This document shows, one piece after another, positions 43,478-52,112 of a DNA stretch of 64,000 nucleotides. The notes beneath the pieces are model-generated. The model was not told the DNA's origin. It did not search any database and saw only the letters and a list, made by a program, of their open reading frames with translations. The stretch is from JAHEFT01 sp963766195 (lineage in GTDB: Bacteria; Pseudomonadota; Gammaproteobacteria; Xanthomonadales; SZUA-36): the NCBI GenBank assembly GCA_963766195.1, contig CAVXYY010000005.1:496001-560000 (forward strand), given 5' to 3'. Each line of letters starts with the position of its first letter. Positions within the stretch are counted from its first letter, which is position 1. A program made the translations under genes and the position numbers.

Positions 43478-44695
43478 ATGAATTTCGAGTACAGCGATAA
43501 AGTCAAAGACCTGGTGCAACAGGTCCGGGACTTCATGGACGAATACATTTACCCGAACGAAGCCCTGTTTGAGAAACAGGTTGCGGCCAAGCCCTGGGAA
43601 ACGGCGGATATCGTCACGGATCTGAAGAAAAAAGCAAAATCGGCCGGCTTGTGGAACCTGTTCCTGCCGGTCGCCTATGGCAAGTACAGCGCCGGCCTGA
43701 CCAACATGGAATACGCCCCCCTGGCGGAGGAAATGGGCCGTGTTTTGTGGGCTTCCGAAGTATTCAACTGCTCCGCTCCCGACACCGGGAACATGGAGGT
43801 GCTGGCAAGGTACGGCAACGAGGAGCAGAAGAAACAATGGCTGGAGCCCCTGCTGGCCGGGGAAATCCGCTCGGCCTTCGCCATGACCGAACCCGATGTT
43901 GCCTCCAGTGACGCTACCAATATCCAGACCTCGATGATCCGCGATGGTGACGAATACGTCATCAACGGGAAAAAATTCTATGCCTCCGGCGCCTGCCGCA
44001 AGCAGTGCAAAGTCCTGATCGTCATGGGTAAAACCGACCCGGATAACGCCAACCGTTACATCCAGCAGTCGCAGATTCTGGTACCGGTTAACACGCCGGG
44101 CGTGACCGTGACCCGGCCGATGCACGTGCTGGGTTATGACGACGGACCGGAAGGGCATGCCGAGATCGTTTTCGACAACGTGCGTGTGCCGGTCGCCAAC
44201 CTGGTGTACGGAGAAGGCCGCGGGTTTGAAATTGCCCAGGGTCGTCTTGGACCGGGGCGTATTCACCATTGCATGCGCCTGGTCGGCACCGCTCAGCGCG
44301 CGCTCGAGCTCATGCTGGACCGCGCCAACACGCGCATTGCGTTCGGACGCCCCCTGATCAAACAGCAATCGGTGCGCGAAGACATCGCACGTTCCGCCTG
44401 CCAGATAGAACAGGCGCGCCTGCTGACGTTGAAAGCCGCCCAGAAAATGGACACCGAGGGTAACAAGGGCGCAAAAGACCTGATCGCGATGATCAAGATC
44501 ACCGCTCCGAACATGGCCCTGGACGTGATCGATCGCGCCATCCAGTTACATGGCGCCGTTGGAGTCAGCCAGGACACCCCGCTGGCTCACATGCTCGCTT
44601 ATGCCCGCACTTTGCGCCTGGCGGATGGTCCGGACCAGGTGCACATGATGCAATTGGGCCGGGACCTGGCGCGGCGCCGGGAAGCCTCGGCCTGA
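43478..44695 (+). CDS. Acyl-CoA dehydrogenase (ACAD10/11-like)
   Basis: 405 aa, RBS GGAGG. Helical N-domain 'DKVKDLVQQVRDFMDEYIYPNEALFE', FAD middle domain 'IRSAFAMTEPDVASSDATNIQTSMIRDGDEYVINGKKFYASGA' region (flavin-binding AMTEP), and C-domain 'LGPGRIHHCMRLVGTAQRALELMLDRANTRIAFG' with 'QLHGAVGVSQDTPLA' near the end. The sequence resembles the ACAD half of human ACAD10/11, where it is fused to an APH kinase; here the kinase gene starts four bases after the stop. Oxidises an acyl-CoA, transferring electrons to ETF. Confidence 0.92.
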   Translation: MNFEYSDKVKDLVQQVRDFMDEYIYPNEALFEKQVAAKPWETADIVTDLKKKAKSAGLWNLFLPVAYGKYSAGLTNMEYAPLAEEMGRVLWASEVFNCSAPDTGNMEVLARYGNEEQKKQWLEPLLAGEIRSAFAMTEPDVASSDATNIQTSMIRDGDEYVINGKKFYASGACRKQCKVLIVMGKTDPDNANRYIQQSQILVPVNTPGVTVTRPMHVLGYDDGPEGHAEIVFDNVRVPVANLVYGEGRGFEIAQGRLGPGRIHHCMRLVGTAQRALELMLDRANTRIAFGRPLIKQQSVREDIARSACQIEQARLLTLKAAQKMDTEGNKGAKDLIAMIKITAPNMALDVIDRAIQLHGAVGVSQDTPLAHMLAYARTLRLADGPDQVHMMQLGRDLARRREASA

Positions 44696-44699
44696 AGCC

Positions 44700-45743
44700 G
44701 TGACGGTGAGTCATCGTGGAAAAACGGTCGAAGGCGGTTTATTGTCCTATCTGGAACAAAAAATCCCCGGTTTCAAAGGCCCGGCCCGGATGGAAAAGTT
44801 TGCCGGCGGGCAATCCAATCCGACGTTCAAACTGACCGCGGCGTCCGGGCAGTATGTACTGCGCCGGCAGCCACGCGGCAAGCTGCTGAAGTCTGCTCAC
44901 GCGGTGGACCGGGAATTCCGCGTCCAGCGTGCCCTGCGGGGCAGCATGGTGCCGGTCGCACACGTTTATCACCTGTGCGAGGATCCGGGGGTCATCGGCT
45001 CCCTGTTTTACATCATGGATTTTTGCGATGGCCGGATTTTCTGGAAAGCCGCCTTGCCGGAACTGGAAAGCCCGGCCGATCGCGGGGCCATTTACGCCGA
45101 GATGAACCGGGTGCTTGGCGAACTGCACCGGGTTGATCCGGAAGCCGTCGGCTTGTCCGACTACGGCAAACCCGGCAATTATTTTTCCCGGCAACTTACC
45201 CGCTGGACGGGTCAGTACCGGGCCTCCGAGTTGCAGACCATTTCCGCGATGGAAGACCTGATGGCATGGCTGATGGAGAGCCAGCCTGCCGATGACGGCA
45301 AAGTGGCCCTGGTGCATGGAGACTATCGCCTGGATAACCTGGTTTTTCATCATGACCGGCCCGAGATCATCGCCGTACTGGACTGGGAGCTATCCACGCT
45401 GGGACACCCTTACGCCGACCTGGCCTACCAGTGCATGCAAATGCGAATGCCCTACCGGGAGCAGGGCCTGTCCGGACTCGCAGGGGCCGACCGGGGAGAA
45501 CTCGGCATTCCGACCGAGCGGGAATACGTTGCTGCTTACTGCAGTCGCATGAACATCGACGGAATCGATCACTGGGCGTTTTACCTCGCGTTCAGTTTTT
45601 TCCGCCTCGCCGCTATCGTCCAGGGCATCGCGAAAAGAGCAGCCATGGGTAATGCATCCAATGAAAAAGCGGCGGCCATGGGGCAATGGGTGGAGCCCCT
45701 GGCCCAAATGGCGCTGGACGTAATCAGCGAGAACCCATCCTGA
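44700..45743 (+). CDS. APH-family phosphotransferase (ACAD10/LvaA-like)
   Basis: 347 aa, GTG start. Protein-kinase-like aminoglycoside-phosphotransferase fold: 'PARMEKFAGGQSNPTFKLTA' (nucleotide loop), 'QYVLRRQPRGKLLKSAHAVDREFRV' (Lys and Glu), catalytic 'KVALVHGDYRLDNLVF' (HGDYRxxN) and metal-binding 'IIAVLDWELSTLGHPYADLAY' (DWE). Family members next to acyl-CoA dehydrogenases phosphorylate 4-hydroxyacyl-CoA (human ACAD10/11; LvaA in levulinate breakdown), which the dehydrogenase-like partner then processes. The pair here is the split form of that fusion. Confidence 0.9.
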   Translation: MTVSHRGKTVEGGLLSYLEQKIPGFKGPARMEKFAGGQSNPTFKLTAASGQYVLRRQPRGKLLKSAHAVDREFRVQRALRGSMVPVAHVYHLCEDPGVIGSLFYIMDFCDGRIFWKAALPELESPADRGAIYAEMNRVLGELHRVDPEAVGLSDYGKPGNYFSRQLTRWTGQYRASELQTISAMEDLMAWLMESQPADDGKVALVHGDYRLDNLVFHHDRPEIIAVLDWELSTLGHPYADLAYQCMQMRMPYREQGLSGLAGADRGELGIPTEREYVAAYCSRMNIDGIDHWAFYLAFSFFRLAAIVQGIAKRAAMGNASNEKAAAMGQWVEPLAQMALDVISENPS

Positions 45744-45755
45744 CAGGAGAAACCA

Positions 45756-46520
45756 ATGGGAACGAACCTTTTTGATCTGAATGGAAAAACGGCCCTGGTC
45801 ACCGGCGCCAGTCGCGGTATCGGACAGGCGATCGCCGAATTGCTGGCCGAGCAGGGCGCCCATGTCATCATTTCCAGCCGCCGTCAGGAAGACTGCGAAC
45901 AGGTCGCCCGGTCGATCGTCGATGCCGGCGGAAGCGCCGAAGCCATGGCCTGTCACATCGGCGATTTGCAGCAGATCTCGGATATTTTCAGCAAAATCCG
46001 GGAACGGCACGGGAAACTCGACATCCTGGTCAACAACGCTGCAACCAACCCCTATTTTGGTCACATCCTCGATACCGACCCGGCGGCGTTTCAGAAAACC
46101 GTCGACGTCAATATTCGCGGCTACTTTTTCATGTCGGTCGAGGCCGGGAAACTGATGAGGGAGCATGGTGGCGGGTGCATCGTAAACACGGCCTCGATCA
46201 CCGCACTGATGCCGATGCAGATGCAGGGTATCTACTCCATCACCAAGGCCGCGGTGGTGAACATGACGCGGGCTTTCGCCAAGGAGTGTGCGCAGTTCAA
46301 TATCCGCTGTAACGCCTTGTTGCCGGGTCTGACCAAGACGAAGTTTGCAGGCGCGTTGTTTGACAACGAAAAATTCTACCGGCACGCGGTGTCGAACATA
46401 CCGATGAAGCGGCATGCGGAGCCGTCTGAAATGGCAGGCGCCGTGCTTTACCTGGTTTCGGACGCCAGCAGTTTCACCACCGGTGAGATCCTGGTGGTCG
46501 ACGGCGGCATGACGGTTTAA
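45756..46520 (+). CDS. Short-chain dehydrogenase/reductase
   Basis: 254 aa. RBS CAGGAGA. 'GKTALVTGASRGIGQAIAELLAEQ' (NAD site), 'DILVNNAATNPYFG' (NNAA), 'GGCIVNTASITALMP' (catalytic Ser), 'YSITKAAVVNMTRAFAKE' (Tyr, Lys), 'PGLTKTKFAG' and the C-terminal 'GEILVVDGGMTV'. Classical SDR, tetramer expected. Within this operon it could oxidise or reduce a hydroxyacyl-CoA intermediate; the same trio (APH kinase, ACAD, SDR) occurs in levulinate-type operons. Ends 9 bases before the next ACAD. Confidence 0.92.
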   Translation: MGTNLFDLNGKTALVTGASRGIGQAIAELLAEQGAHVIISSRRQEDCEQVARSIVDAGGSAEAMACHIGDLQQISDIFSKIRERHGKLDILVNNAATNPYFGHILDTDPAAFQKTVDVNIRGYFFMSVEAGKLMREHGGGCIVNTASITALMPMQMQGIYSITKAAVVNMTRAFAKECAQFNIRCNALLPGLTKTKFAGALFDNEKFYRHAVSNIPMKRHAEPSEMAGAVLYLVSDASSFTTGEILVVDGGMTV

Positions 46521-46529
46521 GGAGTGAAA

Positions 46530-47705
46530 ATGATGGAGTCTTTCAGACAAGAAGTCCGCGATTGGCTGGCAGCCAACTGCCCCGAATCGATGCGGCATCC
46601 GATCCTTAACGAGGCCGATATCTGCTGGGGCGGTCGTGATTACGCGTTCCAGAGCGAAGATCAGCGGCTTTGGCTGGAACGCATGGCCGGCAAGGGCTGG
46701 ACCGTGCCGACCTGGCCGAAGGAATACGGCGGTGGCGGACTGGACCGTGAGGAGGCAAAGATCCTCAAAGAGGAATTGGACCGGATTCACGCCCGTTCCC
46801 CATTATTCAGTTTTGGTATTTCCATGTTGGGCCCGGCCCTGCTGAAGTTCGGTTCTGAAGAACTCAAACAGCAGCATCTGCCGCCGATCGTGCGGGGTGA
46901 AATCCGCTGGGTCCAGGGCTACAGCGAACCGAACGCCGGATCCGACCTGGCCAGCCTGCAGGCCCGGGCGGAAGACCGGGGGGATCATTTCATTCTGAAT
47001 GGCTCCAAGGTCTGGACCTCCTACGGTGACCTGGGCGACTGGATGTTCTGCCTGGTGCGAACCGATCCCGCGGCGAAAAAGCACGAAGGTATCAGCTTTG
47101 TCCTTTTTGACATGGCGACGCCTGGTGTTTCAACCCGGCCGATCCGGCTGATCAGCGGTAAATCTCCCTTCACCGAGACTTTTTTTACGGACGTCAGGGT
47201 GGAGAAAAACCAGGTCATCGGCGAGTTGAACCAGGGTTGGACAGTGGCCAAATATTTGCTGACCCATGAACGTGAAATGATCGCCGGAACGGGCGTTTCC
47301 AGGGTTGGCGGCACGCCTGTCAGCCGGCTGGCCGTACAGGCGCTGGGCACCGAAAACGGCATCCTGCGAAACACCATGTTACGCACGGACATAGCAAGAT
47401 TCGAAATCGACAAGCTGTGCCTGGAATACACCATCGAGCGGGCCCGCGACGAGGTGAAAGCCGGGGTCAGCCTGGGCGCTGCATCCTCCATGTTCAAATA
47501 CTACGGTACGGAACTGAACATGCGGCGGTACGAGTTGCTGATGAGTATCGGCGGCACCGATGCCCTGGCCTGGGAGGGTGGTGAAAACCAGGACGGGGAC
47601 CTGCCCAAATCCTGGTTGCGTACCAAGGGCAACTCGATCGAGGGCGGCACTTCGGAAATCCAACTGAACATCGTGGCCAAGCGCATTCTTGGCTTACCTG
47701 GCTAA
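46530..47705 (+). CDS. Acyl-CoA dehydrogenase (first of an adjacent pair)
   Basis: 391 aa from ATG 46530 (GGAG five bases before). 'MESFRQEVRDWLAANCPES', 'WPKEYGGGGLDREEAKILKEEL' and 'WVQGYSEPNAGSDLASLQARA' (flavin-binding), 'GDHFILNGSKVWTSYG', 'ERARDEVKAGVSLGAASSMFKYYGTEL' and the tail 'EGGTSEIQLNIVAKRILGLPG'. The next gene, 11 bases on, is a shorter divergent ACAD. Such adjacent unequal pairs often form alpha2beta2 heteromers, as in steroid side-chain ACADs (FadE28-FadE29 type). Substrate unknown; ring- or side-chain acyl-CoA is possible. Confidence 0.92.
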   Translation: MMESFRQEVRDWLAANCPESMRHPILNEADICWGGRDYAFQSEDQRLWLERMAGKGWTVPTWPKEYGGGGLDREEAKILKEELDRIHARSPLFSFGISMLGPALLKFGSEELKQQHLPPIVRGEIRWVQGYSEPNAGSDLASLQARAEDRGDHFILNGSKVWTSYGDLGDWMFCLVRTDPAAKKHEGISFVLFDMATPGVSTRPIRLISGKSPFTETFFTDVRVEKNQVIGELNQGWTVAKYLLTHEREMIAGTGVSRVGGTPVSRLAVQALGTENGILRNTMLRTDIARFEIDKLCLEYTIERARDEVKAGVSLGAASSMFKYYGTELNMRRYELLMSIGGTDALAWEGGENQDGDLPKSWLRTKGNSIEGGTSEIQLNIVAKRILGLPG

Positions 47706-47716
47706 AAGGAACGAAC

Positions 47717-48838
47717 ATGGCACTGGTACTGAACGAAGAACAGGTGATGCTGAAAGACGCCGCCCGTGATTTTTTGCGCGAACGCGCACCCGTCAGCCAC
47801 CTCAGGGCGCTGCGGGACAGTGGCAACACGGACGGCTTTTCGCGCGAGTTGTGGGCTGAAATGGCTGACATGGGCTGGCCGGCGATCCTCGTCCCGGAGG
47901 AGCACGGTGGCCTGGGATACGGCTATACGGGTATGGGTATCGTACTGGAGGAAAGCGGCCGGACGCTGACTCCCAGTCCCTTGCTGAGCACTGCCCTGGC
48001 AGGCGTATCGGCGCTGACGGCAGCCGGCACTGGCGAACAATGCGCCGAATTGCTGCCCTCGGTGGCGACCGGTGAAACACTGCTGGCGCTGGCCTGTGAT
48101 GAACATTCCATTCATCAACCGGAACGGTGCGAAACCCGGGCGGAAGCGTCAGACAACGGTTATCGTCTCAGCGGCCGCAAGACCGCCGTCCTCGATGGCC
48201 ACGTGGCAGATACTTTCATCGTCAGCGCATTGACCGGTTCCGGCCTTTCGCTTTTCCTGGTGCCGGCGACAGCGGAAGGCGTCAGCGTAGAACGCTACCC
48301 GGTCCTGGATACGCACGCGGCAGCCAATGTCACGTTCGACCGGGTTTTGCTGCCGGCCGACAGCCTTCTGGGAGACTTGAATGGCGGCCAGGCCGTATTG
48401 GACAAAGTCCTGGACGCGGCGCGGATCGGTGCTTCCGCCGAACTGCTGGGCCTGGCACAGGAAGTGTTTGAACGTACCCTCGGATACCTGAAAGAGCGCA
48501 AGCAGTTTGGTGTTCCCATCGGCAGTTTCCAGGCGCTGCAGCACCGCGCGGCCCACCTGTTTGGCGAGATTGAAATGTGCAAATCACTGGTGCTCAAGGC
48601 CCTGCAGGTCCTGGACGGGCCCGGCGAAACAGACCCACAACTGGCCAGCATGACCAAGGCGAAGCTCAGCGAAACGGCGCACAAGGCCGCGACCGAGGCG
48701 ATCCAGATGCACGGCGGAATCGGTATGACGGATGATTTCGATATCGGTTTCTTTCTGAAACGCGCCCGCATACTGGAATCCATGTACGGGGACAGGTATT
48801 TTCACCTGGACCGCTTTGCCCGCCAGCGGGGCTACTGA
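47717..48838 (+). CDS. Acyl-CoA dehydrogenase (second of an adjacent pair)
   Basis: 373 aa. 'MALVLNEEQVMLKDAARDFLRERAP', 'GWPAILVPEEHGGLGYGYTGMGIVLEE', FAD region shorter than in classical ACADs ('ETLLALACDEHSIHQPERCETRA' has no AMTEP), 'LGLAQEVFERTLGYLKERKQFGVPIGSFQALQHRAAHL' and 'IQMHGGIGMTDDFDIGFFLKRARILE' with the end helix. The weakened flavin motif fits the non-catalytic or half-site partner in heteromeric ACADs. Translationally close to its partner; electrons go to ETF. Confidence 0.9.
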   Translation: MALVLNEEQVMLKDAARDFLRERAPVSHLRALRDSGNTDGFSRELWAEMADMGWPAILVPEEHGGLGYGYTGMGIVLEESGRTLTPSPLLSTALAGVSALTAAGTGEQCAELLPSVATGETLLALACDEHSIHQPERCETRAEASDNGYRLSGRKTAVLDGHVADTFIVSALTGSGLSLFLVPATAEGVSVERYPVLDTHAAANVTFDRVLLPADSLLGDLNGGQAVLDKVLDAARIGASAELLGLAQEVFERTLGYLKERKQFGVPIGSFQALQHRAAHLFGEIEMCKSLVLKALQVLDGPGETDPQLASMTKAKLSETAHKAATEAIQMHGGIGMTDDFDIGFFLKRARILESMYGDRYFHLDRFARQRGY

Positions 48839-48852
48839 TCAAGGAGTTAATC

Positions 48853-50034
48853 ATGCGCGAAGCCGTCATTGTCTCAACTGCCCGCACGCCAATTGGCCGT
48901 GCCTATCGTGGTGCTTTCAACAACACCGATGGGCCGACCCTCGGCGCTCACGCCATCCGCCACGCGGTGATGCGCGCCGGCCTTGACCCGGCGGAAGTGG
49001 AAGACGTTAACTGGGGATGTGCCCTGACGCAGGGTTCACAGGCGCCGAATATTGCACGGCTCGCCGCGCTGGCCGGGGGGCTGCCGGTTACCGTGGGCGG
49101 TATGACCGTCGACCGCCAATGTTCTTCCGGCATGATGGCCATCGCGGCCGCCGCGAAGACCATCCTGTATGACGGCGTGGACATCATGGTGGGTGGGGGG
49201 CAGGACTCCATCAGCATCGTGCAGAACGAACACATGAACCGGTATCGCACTGCCGACCCCGCGTTGGTGGCCCTGCACGAAAACATTCACATGCCGATGC
49301 TGGATACAGCCGAGATCGTGGCGCGCCGTTATGGCGTCAGCCGTGAGGCCCAGGATGAATACGCGTTGCAAAGCCAGCAGCGCACCGCCGCTGCCCAGGC
49401 GGCCGGGAAACTGGATGATGAAATCGTTCCGCTGCCGTCTTTGATGGGCGTCATGGACAAGGAAACCAAGGAAATCAGTTTTCACGACGTGGTGCTGGAA
49501 AAAGATGAGGGCAACCGCCCCGATACAACACTCGCGGGGCTTTCCAGCCTGAAGACCGTCCGGGAAAACGGCTTCATCACCGCGGGTAATGCCAGCCAGT
49601 TGTCCGATGGAGCATCCGCAACAGTCGTGATGGAGGCCAGACTGGCCGAAAAGCGCGGCCTGGAACCCCTGGGATACTATCGTGGCACGGCCGTGGCCGG
49701 TTGTGAGCCGGACGAGATGGGCATCGGACCGGTGTTCGCGGTTCCCCGTTTGCTGGAGCGCCATGGCCTGGGCATGGATGACATCGGCCTGTGGGAACTT
49801 AACGAGGCGTTCGCCGTGCAGGTGGTTTATTGCCGCGACCGGCTGGGCATTCCCAACGAGATATTGAACGTCAACGGCGGCGCAATCTCCATCGGCCACC
49901 CCTACGGAATGTCCGGGGCGCGGCTGGTCGGCCATGCCCTGATCGAGGGTAAGCGCCGGGGCGTCAGATACGTTGTATGCACCATGTGCATCGGCGGCGG
50001 CCAGGGCGCAGCGTCATTGTTCGAGGTAGCCTGA
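48853..50034 (+). CDS. Acetyl-CoA acetyltransferase (thiolase)
   Basis: 393 aa, RBS AAGGAGT. Complete thiolase triad: nucleophile in 'TVDRQCSSGMMAIAAAAK', His in 'ISIGHPYGMSGARLVGHAL', second Cys in 'VVCTMCIGGGQGAASLFEV'. 'MREAVIVSTARTPIGRAYRGAFNNT' is the standard start. Cleaves 3-ketoacyl-CoA to acetyl-CoA, completing the cycle with the FadB-like protein. Last gene of the operon begun at 42778; a serine hydrolase follows 34 bases on. Confidence 0.95.
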   Translation: MREAVIVSTARTPIGRAYRGAFNNTDGPTLGAHAIRHAVMRAGLDPAEVEDVNWGCALTQGSQAPNIARLAALAGGLPVTVGGMTVDRQCSSGMMAIAAAAKTILYDGVDIMVGGGQDSISIVQNEHMNRYRTADPALVALHENIHMPMLDTAEIVARRYGVSREAQDEYALQSQQRTAAAQAAGKLDDEIVPLPSLMGVMDKETKEISFHDVVLEKDEGNRPDTTLAGLSSLKTVRENGFITAGNASQLSDGASATVVMEARLAEKRGLEPLGYYRGTAVAGCEPDEMGIGPVFAVPRLLERHGLGMDDIGLWELNEAFAVQVVYCRDRLGIPNEILNVNGGAISIGHPYGMSGARLVGHALIEGKRRGVRYVVCTMCIGGGQGAASLFEVA

Positions 50035-50068
50035 TCGGGCCCGGAAATGTCAGTAAAGGGATAGTGAA

Positions 50069-51292
50069 ATGAATCCTGTGCCGCTGTTGCTTACCGCAGT
50101 CATTGTCATCCTGACACTGGCGGCGAACTTTTCTGCTGACGCATCGGAATCACACTATGGTCATGCGGATGAACCCATCGGTACGGTCCGCGAGGTCTAT
50201 GACGGAAAGCTGTACCCCGATATCCAGGTCAACACCTTTCGCAACATCGACCGGTTGTTTCCAACCCGGACCGTGCACCGGGGTGAGACCGCCCGAATTT
50301 TGCCTGTCAGTGACCAGCCTTTCCCGGAATTCTCTTATTCCGTAAACGGCCAGACCTATGACCTCTATGACGTGCTTTCCCTGAACCGGGTGAGCGGCAT
50401 TCTGATCATCAAAGACGGCAAAATACGGTTTGAAAAGTACCTGCTGGGCAATGACGAGCAGACACGCTGGATGTCGATGTCGGTCGTCAAATCGATGACA
50501 GCGACACTGATCGGCGCCGCGATACAGGATGGCCGCATTGCCAGCATCGACGACCCCATCGTCAACTACCTGCCGCGTTTCAAAGGCACGGCCTATGACG
50601 GCGTGACCGTGAAAAACCTGTTGCAAATGACGTCCGGCGTGGCCTGGAATGAGACCTATACGGACCCTTCTTCAGACCGGAGACACATGCTGGAAGCCCA
50701 GATCGGGCAGCAGCCGGGCGCCATTCTGGACCTGATGGCTGCCCTGCCGAGGGCTGCCGAACCGGGTACCCGGTGGAACTATAGCACCGGGGAAACACAG
50801 GTCGCCGGCGCCCTGGTGGCGGCCGCCACCGGCAAGCCGGTCGCCGACTACCTGTCTGAGAAGATCTGGTCGCGGGTGGGGATGGAAGCCGACGCGACCT
50901 GGTGGCTGGAGTCGCCGGAAGGCCTGGAAGTCGGCGGCAGCGGCTTGTCGGCAACCCTGCGCGATTACGCGCGGTTCGGTCTGTTCCTGCTCAACGACGG
51001 CGTGATCGATGGTCAGCGGGTGCTCCCCGAAGGATGGGTGCAGGAAGCCAGCACGCCAAAAATTGTCGCGGGCGAAACGGTCGACTACGGTTACATGTTG
51101 TGGCCACTGCATGGCAGGAGTTATTCAGCAATCGGAATTTTCGGCCAGTTCGTGTTCGTCGATCCCGACAAGAAACTGGTGGTGGCGATGTGGAGTGCGC
51201 AGCCGAAACCGGTTGGCAGGGAAGGCCTGGACGAATACGTTTTTTTACAGGCTCTTTCCGATTTTTTTGACCTGGGGCAGCGCGAGAAGTAA
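50069..51292 (+). CDS. Periplasmic serine hydrolase, class C beta-lactamase fold
   Basis: 407 aa. Signal peptide (about 1-27, ending SADA). Catalytic SxxK at Ser138-x-x-Lys141 ('WMSMSVVKSMTATLIGAA'), second motif Tyr in 'PGTRWNYSTGETQVAGAL' (YxS/N), third near 'GGSGLSATLRDYARFGLFLLND' (loop) and a His/Lys-type region 'YGYMLWPL'. Family includes esterases, DD-peptidases and beta-lactamases; next to a beta-oxidation operon an esterase is more likely. It may share the operon's transcript (34-base gap, AAAGGGATAGTGAA ribosome site). Confidence 0.88.
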   Translation: MNPVPLLLTAVIVILTLAANFSADASESHYGHADEPIGTVREVYDGKLYPDIQVNTFRNIDRLFPTRTVHRGETARILPVSDQPFPEFSYSVNGQTYDLYDVLSLNRVSGILIIKDGKIRFEKYLLGNDEQTRWMSMSVVKSMTATLIGAAIQDGRIASIDDPIVNYLPRFKGTAYDGVTVKNLLQMTSGVAWNETYTDPSSDRRHMLEAQIGQQPGAILDLMAALPRAAEPGTRWNYSTGETQVAGALVAAATGKPVADYLSEKIWSRVGMEADATWWLESPEGLEVGGSGLSATLRDYARFGLFLLNDGVIDGQRVLPEGWVQEASTPKIVAGETVDYGYMLWPLHGRSYSAIGIFGQFVFVDPDKKLVVAMWSAQPKPVGREGLDEYVFLQALSDFFDLGQREK

Positions 51293-51332
51293 CGCGCGAG
51301 GGCCGGACCAATACAATTTGACGAAACCATAA

Positions 51333-51941
51333 TTACCTGAAAATGAAAAGCCTCAAGATTATGATCAGGATATTCAAAATCGAATCAAAGGTGTTTTCTG
51401 CTGCAGGCGTTCTCGCGCTGGAATACGAGGGAAACAGGGTATTTTTACCTACAGGTGCAGACAGGAATTTGCCAACCTTTCCCAGTACGTCTTGATCGCT
51501 TCCGTTGAGATGCGTGTGCAGCAGTCGTTTAACATCTTCTTTCAGCTTGACGTCTTCCGGCGTTTGTTCCCTGGAGATCATCAATTTCTGGCGGGCTTCC
51601 TGGTATTGGGTAAACACACCCCGGTTCAACCAAAATCCGTGGCATTTTGGGCAGCGCATTAAAATAATACCCTTCGGAAATTGGGGATCTTTGAATTGAA
51701 AAAGCTCTGTCTGGTCTCGTGGGCAATAAAGCGTTTGCTGATTAATGTGAGAGAGTGCCCGTAAGACATCCGGATCTATCTCTTCAATTTCAGCAGCCTT
51801 ACCCTGTTTTACTTTGTACAGTTCAAAGGCGTCAAACCAGACTCCACCGCAACTCTCACACTGGTCAATGATGATGGGCTGACCGTAATGAGACGGGACA
51901 GAAGCTTGACGCATACTGTTGGTGTCGTTCGGACAAAACAT
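51333..51941 (-). CDS. Double zinc-ribbon (TFIIB-type) protein with C-terminal membrane helix
   Basis: 202 aa. Two zinc ribbons: 'MFCPNDTNSMRQ...CESCGGVWFDAFEL' (residues 3-43) and 'LYCPRDQTELFQ...RCPKCHGFWLNRGVF' (about 72-110), each with the CxxC...CxxCxGxW pattern. A charged middle (110-145), a Ser/Ala region and a C-terminal hydrophobic helix 'SILNILIIILRLFIFR' follow, so it is probably membrane-bound with cytoplasmic ribbons. Function unknown. Its ATG (51941) is five bases from the right end of the MITE-like element, and the sequence before it has no ribosome site; before insertion it lay four bases behind the trmY stop. Confidence 0.85.
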   Translation of the reverse strand: MFCPNDTNSMRQASVPSHYGQPIIIDQCESCGGVWFDAFELYKVKQGKAAEIEEIDPDVLRALSHINQQTLYCPRDQTELFQFKDPQFPKGIILMRCPKCHGFWLNRGVFTQYQEARQKLMISREQTPEDVKLKEDVKRLLHTHLNGSDQDVLGKVGKFLSAPVGKNTLFPSYSSARTPAAENTFDSILNILIIILRLFIFR

Positions 51942-51946
51942 GTTTC

Positions 51947-52112
51947 TAGTGGCCTGTAACAGCTAAAGCGGAAGAGGGATCGCGAAGGCATGGTGGTGGC
52001 TGACGCCGGTCTGGAACGAGGTTGATAGCCATAGCTATCGGCCGAGTGAAGACCAAGCCAGGCGCCAGCAGGCCGAGTGAGATGCTTTCGATTTGGCTGT
52101 TACAGGCCACTA
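51947..52112. mobile_element. MITE-like element, 17-bp terminal inverted repeats, TA target site
   Basis: Left arm TAGTGGCCTGTAACAGC (51947-51963) and right arm GCTGTTACAGGCCACTA (52096-52112) are perfect inverted repeats; the outer TA on each side fits a duplicated TA target, as made by IS630/Tc1-mariner transposases. Inside there is no ORF: a small hairpin GATAGC/GCTATC (52024-52039), a direct repeat GGCCGAGTGA (52040, 52071) and a longer imperfect palindrome around it. The whole 166 bp can fold as one hairpin. It separates trmY from the zinc-ribbon gene. Confidence 0.8.

Noticed and set aside
43400..44368. 322-aa minus-strand frame opposite an acyl-CoA dehydrogenase
   Set aside because: Shadow of a fully conserved gene; no recognisable motif or start.
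45390..46790. 466-aa minus-strand frame opposite the kinase and SDR genes
   Set aside because: It has no domain pattern, runs opposite clear family proteins, and has the composition of a GC-rich antisense shadow.
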